A DNA stretch of 64,000 nucleotides. Origin: Actinokineospora baliensis. Lineage in GTDB: Bacteria; Actinomycetota; Actinomycetes; Mycobacteriales; Pseudonocardiaceae. The translations under genes were made by a program, and so were the position numbers. How positions within the stretch are numbered: position 1 is the stretch's first letter; every line of letters begins with the position of its first letter. Below the pieces are notes generated by a model. It saw only the letters and a list, made by a program, of their open reading frames with translations, had not been told where the DNA came from and did no database searches. Where the stretch lies: NCBI RefSeq assembly GCF_016907695.1, contig NZ_JAFBCK010000001.1, positions 6,746,001 through 6,810,000 on the forward strand. Reading direction: 5' to 3'. Shown here piece by piece: positions 61,254 to 64,000 of the stretch.

Positions 61254-62471
61254 TCACACCACCTTCCGCAGCGCCCCCGCCAATTCCCCCCGCTCCCCCA
61301 CCACGACCCCCGCCAACCCCAACCACCGCGCCATCACACCCAACTCCGCCCCCAACTCCGACACCACCCGCCCCACATCACACCCGTCCTCCCCATACGC
61401 CCCCTGCACCCGCAGCACCCCCGCCGCGCGATCCGCCTTCAGATCAACCCGCGCCACCAATTCCCCGTCCAACAGGAACGGGAACACGTAATACCCGTAC
61501 ACCCGCTGCGCCTCAGGCACATAGATCTCGATCCGGTACCTGAACCCGAACAGCCGCTCCGCGCGGTCCCGTTCCCAGATCAGCGGGTCGAACGGGCACA
61601 ACAACGCCCGCCCCTGCACCTTCCGGGGCGTCCGCGCGGACACGTGCCGGTACCCCACGTGCCGCCAGCCCGGTACGGACACCGGTTCCAGCAAGCCCTC
61701 TTCCACCAACTCCGCGACCGCGCGCTGCGACCGCGCCGGGTCGAGCCGGTAGTAGTCGCGCAGGTCCTTCTCCGTCCCGACCCCGTGCGCCACCGCCGCG
61801 CGCAGGGTCAACTGCCGCGCGGCTTCGTCGTCCGGTATGCGTGGGGCGGCCATCACCGCGGCGGGGAGGACACGCTCGGGGAGGTCGTACAGGCGTTGGA
61901 AGCCGACGCGGGTGGCGGTGGTCAGTTGGCCGGTGGCGAACAGGTATTCGCAGATGTGCTTGACGTCGGAGCGGTTCCACCAGCCGCCCTTGGCCCGGGG
62001 GACGGCGCCGCCGAGGGCGGTTTCGAGGGTTCCGGCGGCGACCGGGCCCAGGTCCTTCACCGTGGCCAGCACGTCGTCGACCAGGCCTGGGGACTGGGCG
62101 GCGATGCGGGACACGTGGCGGGCGTAGCGGGTCTCGTACTGGTCCATCCGCCAACGCAGCAGCGGCCAGTCCTCGACCGGGATCAGGCTCGCCTCGTGCG
62201 CCCAGAACTCGACCAGCAGGCGCGGGCGGCGGGCGGTGGGCGACCACGCGGCGTCGTCGACCAGGGACGTGGGGTAGGGGCCCAGGCGGGAGAACAGCGG
62301 CATGTAGTGGGCGCGGACGGCGACGTTGACGGAGTCCAGTTGCAGGAGCTGGACCCGGTCGAGGGCGCGCTGCAGGTGGCGGCGGGTGGGCACGCCGGTG
62401 GGGCGGGTGTCGGCGAAGCCCTGCGCGGCGAGGGCGGTGCGGCGGGCGGCCGACGGGGTCATCTGGATCAC
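61254..62471 (-). CDS. YcaQ-like DNA glycosylase (interstrand crosslink repair family)
   Basis: A 405-residue winged-helix (HTH_42/DUF1006) protein. Typical segments are LDSVNVAVRAHYMPLFSRLG, LVEFWAHEASLIPVEDWPLL, WWNRSDVKHICEYLFATGQL, CPFDPLIWERDRAERLFGF and YGYYVFPFLLDGELVARVDL. E. coli YcaQ and Streptomyces AlkZ unhook crosslinks using a QxD-like catalytic motif; here LLQLDSVNV supplies the QLD sequence. GTG 62471 has AGGAG seven bases upstream and is preferred to a GTG-led extension. Confidence 0.9.
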   Translation of the reverse strand: MIQMTPSAARRTALAAQGFADTRPTGVPTRRHLQRALDRVQLLQLDSVNVAVRAHYMPLFSRLGPYPTSLVDDAAWSPTARRPRLLVEFWAHEASLIPVEDWPLLRWRMDQYETRYARHVSRIAAQSPGLVDDVLATVKDLGPVAAGTLETALGGAVPRAKGGWWNRSDVKHICEYLFATGQLTTATRVGFQRLYDLPERVLPAAVMAAPRIPDDEAARQLTLRAAVAHGVGTEKDLRDYYRLDPARSQRAVAELVEEGLLEPVSVPGWRHVGYRHVSARTPRKVQGRALLCPFDPLIWERDRAERLFGFRYRIEIYVPEAQRVYGYYVFPFLLDGELVARVDLKADRAAGVLRVQGAYGEDGCDVGRVVSELGAELGVMARWLGLAGVVVGERGELAGALRKVV

Positions 62472-62551
62472 GGGTGGCTCCTGGTGGGTGGGACCACCCG
62501 ATGCTCTCACCCGGCACCGACAGTCGCGGGCCATCCACTACCTTCAGCGCC

Positions 62552-63109
62552 ATGGCCGAAGCCGCCGTGCGTGCCGCGGGTCCCGATGACGTCGCCGAGT
62601 TGGCCCGGGTGCAGGTGAGCACCTGGCAAACCGGGTTCGCGACCCTGCTTCCCCCCGATGTGCTGGCCGCGCTGGACGTCGAGGCCGCCGCGGCGGAGTT
62701 GGCGCGGGTGGTCGAGCAGGGGCCCGCGACGGTGCACGTGGCGACCGAGGCGCGTTGGCTGGTCGGTTTCTGCGTCGCCGGGCCGTCACCGGAGTCGGAG
62801 TCGGCGGGGGCCAACGACGTACCGGTGCCGGACGCGGAGACGGTCGCGCTGGTGGGAACGCTGCTGGTCGAGCCGAGGTGGGGTCGGCGCGGGCACGCGG
62901 GACGGCTGCTGGCGACCGCGTGCGCGGCGGCCGCGGCGGCGGGGATGACTCGGGGGATCTGCTGGGTGCCCGAACGCAGCCAGTCGCTGGTCGGGTTCTT
63001 CAAGCGCGCCGGGTGGGTGCCCGACGGGGTGGTGCGCACGCTCGACGCGGGCGGCATGCCGCTGCGCGAGGTCCGGCTGACCGGGCCGCTCGCGCTCGAC
63101 CTGGTCTGA
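62552..63109 (+). CDS. GNAT-family N-acetyltransferase
   Basis: A 185-residue acetyltransferase. VQVSTWQTGFATLLPPDVLA is the N-terminal part, and TLLVEPRWGRRGHAGRLLAT is the acetyl-CoA loop (RRGHAG). WVPERSQSLVGFFKRAGW is the characteristic strand-helix near the C-terminus. Substrate unknown. It is divergent from ycaQ. CCGACA (62517) and TACCTT (62539) with a 16-bp spacer would start transcription at the ATG, so it is possibly leaderless. Confidence 0.88.
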   Translation: MAEAAVRAAGPDDVAELARVQVSTWQTGFATLLPPDVLAALDVEAAAAELARVVEQGPATVHVATEARWLVGFCVAGPSPESESAGANDVPVPDAETVALVGTLLVEPRWGRRGHAGRLLATACAAAAAAGMTRGICWVPERSQSLVGFFKRAGWVPDGVVRTLDAGGMPLREVRLTGPLALDLV

Positions 63110-63237
63110 GGGCCCGCATACTGGTCCGCGACGGCTCCGGCCGGACCCACGCCGCCGCCGACCGAGGAAACCCCTTGTCGGCCGCGGTCTCGGAGCGGAC
63201 CCGACCGGTCCGCGCGACACCAGCGGGGAACCGAACG

Positions 63238-63657
63238 ATGACCGAACCGGTGCGCCACCACGGCGCGACACCCGAGATCAACGACCTCGCCGACTTCCTC
63301 GGCGCGCACACCGCGGCGCTGACCGAGGGCGAACTGTGTGCCCGCTTCGGCAACTGGGCCGCGCTGTGGGCGGAGTACCGCTCCGGCGAACGGATCGTCC
63401 CCTGGCACCTGCTGCACCGGGTGATCGACGACCAGGTCCCAGACCGCCTGCAGCGCCTGATCGCGGTGACCCAGGCCAGAACCCTCTACGACCGGGCCGA
63501 GGCCTCGGCCGCCCGGATCGAACTCGCGACCACACCCCCCGCCCGCCGCACCCTGGCGGTCACCGCGCTCGCCACCGCCCTCGCCGCCCTGATAGCCACC
63601 GGCCTCCTCCGGCGAACCCCCTTGCACCGCAAGGCAAGCCACCAGCCACAACAGTGA
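63238..63657 (+). CDS. Hypothetical protein with C-terminal membrane helix
   Basis: A 139-residue protein beginning MTEPVRHHGATPEINDLADF. Residues 20-85 look like a compact helical domain (ELCARFGNWAALWAEYRSGE, VPWHLLHRVIDDQVPD), reminiscent of a degenerate helix-turn-helix. A helix near 107-124 (LAVTALATALAALIATGLL) would anchor it, followed by a short basic tail. No known family. The ATG has only a weak GGGGAA site. It lies 128 bp after the GNAT gene. Confidence 0.6.
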   Translation: MTEPVRHHGATPEINDLADFLGAHTAALTEGELCARFGNWAALWAEYRSGERIVPWHLLHRVIDDQVPDRLQRLIAVTQARTLYDRAEASAARIELATTPPARRTLAVTALATALAALIATGLLRRTPLHRKASHQPQQ

Positions 63658-64000
63658 CCGCCCGATCACGACAAGCAACGACTCGTGCCGCGTGCGGCCA
63701 CTAGGCGATCACCTTCGCGCTGCGCGGCGCGCAACCGGCCGCGGCCGTGATCGCATGGCCGCAACAACCACCGCTGCGGGCATCGCGCGGTGTGCGGCAA
63801 GCGGCCACCGCCGTGATCACCGCGGCTCGCACCGAACACCGTTGCCCCGCAACGCACCCACCAACCCCCGACAGTAACCGCTCGGCCACTCTGCGCCGCG
63901 ATTCCCCACCGGGGCGGTCATCGCGGTAGCGGGACGGGTGCGGGCAGGGGGTGGTGTGGACAACTTGAGCAGGCCTGGTCGGGTTCTCAGGTACCGTCGG
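63658..64000. other. Right-edge intergenic region
   Basis: No gene supported. A block near the end of the preceding gene (ACAGTGACCGCCCGATCAC at 63650) is echoed as ACAGTAACCGCTCGGCCAC near 63872. GCCGTGATC occurs twice (63744, 63811). These are weak signs of another degraded 3-prime-end duplication. Confidence 0.3.

Overview
The window is very GC-rich actinobacterial chromosome with many GTG starts, stop/start overlaps of the ATGA or GTGA type, a WhiB protein, a MraZ-headed division cluster, and a ClgR-PspA-PspM locus. Gene content and order resemble Pseudonocardiales (Actinokineospora/Saccharothrix/Amycolatopsis type). That placement is inferred from family recognition and has not been tested by a search. 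I saw no rRNA, tRNA, CRISPR array, transposase, integrase or prophage gene.

Layout. (1) 1-7.1 kb, minus strand: start of the division and cell-wall cluster, mraZ-rsmH-ftsL-ftsI-murE, with a four-repeat MraZ operator and an SOS-like box before murE. (2) 7.7-12.5 kb, plus: moxR-DUF58-transglutaminase operon. (3) 13-17.3 kb: MarR regulator, PHP-domain protein, acyl-CoA dehydrogenase/oxidase, DUF3040 membrane protein. (4) 17.4-23.1 kb: two partner-switching systems. One is a five-gene operon (STAS, HATPase, PP2C phosphatase, cobalamin-binding-domain protein, STAS). The other is an rsbW-sigF pair convergent with a whiB gene; both sigF and whiB carry GTTT-N16-GGGTA promoters. (5) 23.1-32.8 kb: secreted protein, DNA polymerase IV, methyltransferase, ParA-like ATPase, Nei glycosylase, Thr-rich secreted or anchored protein, coiled-coil protein, pyrD and a uracil/xanthine permease. 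(6) 33.5-46.3 kb: pspM, pspA, clgR, cinA, pgsA, rimO, argA and ftsK, with the same neighbours as the mycobacterial Rv2743c-Rv2748c region, interrupted by a thiolase, a MerR regulator, a secreted phospholipase A2, a lipoprotein and a membrane protein. (7) 46.4-51 kb: acyltransferase, EamA exporter, and a SulP transporter fused to carbonic anhydrase. (8) 51.5-64 kb: beta-lactamase-like protein, rnj-orf66-dapA, a receptor Ser/Thr kinase, ACT protein, thyX, an RHH regulator with a DUF4097 protein, ycaQ, GNAT and hypotheticals.

Two kinds of unexplained structure stand out. First, a dispersed palindromic element of about 145 bp occurs three times (12.9, 51.3 and 60.9 kb). Its 27-28 bp terminal inverted repeats differ between copies by paired compensating changes. 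Second, several genes are followed by diverged tandem copies of their own 3-prime ends including the stop codon: clearly for the coiled-coil gene near 29.3 kb, for pspM and for the SulP fusion, and possibly for ftsL.

Regulatory logic readable from sequence: MraZ controls the division cluster; a SigF-type factor controls its own operon and whiB; ClgR probably autoregulates and carries an Ala-Ala C-terminus; pspA has an ECF (SigE-type) promoter. Several genes (merR, parA-like, the RHH gene, a GNAT) look leaderless.
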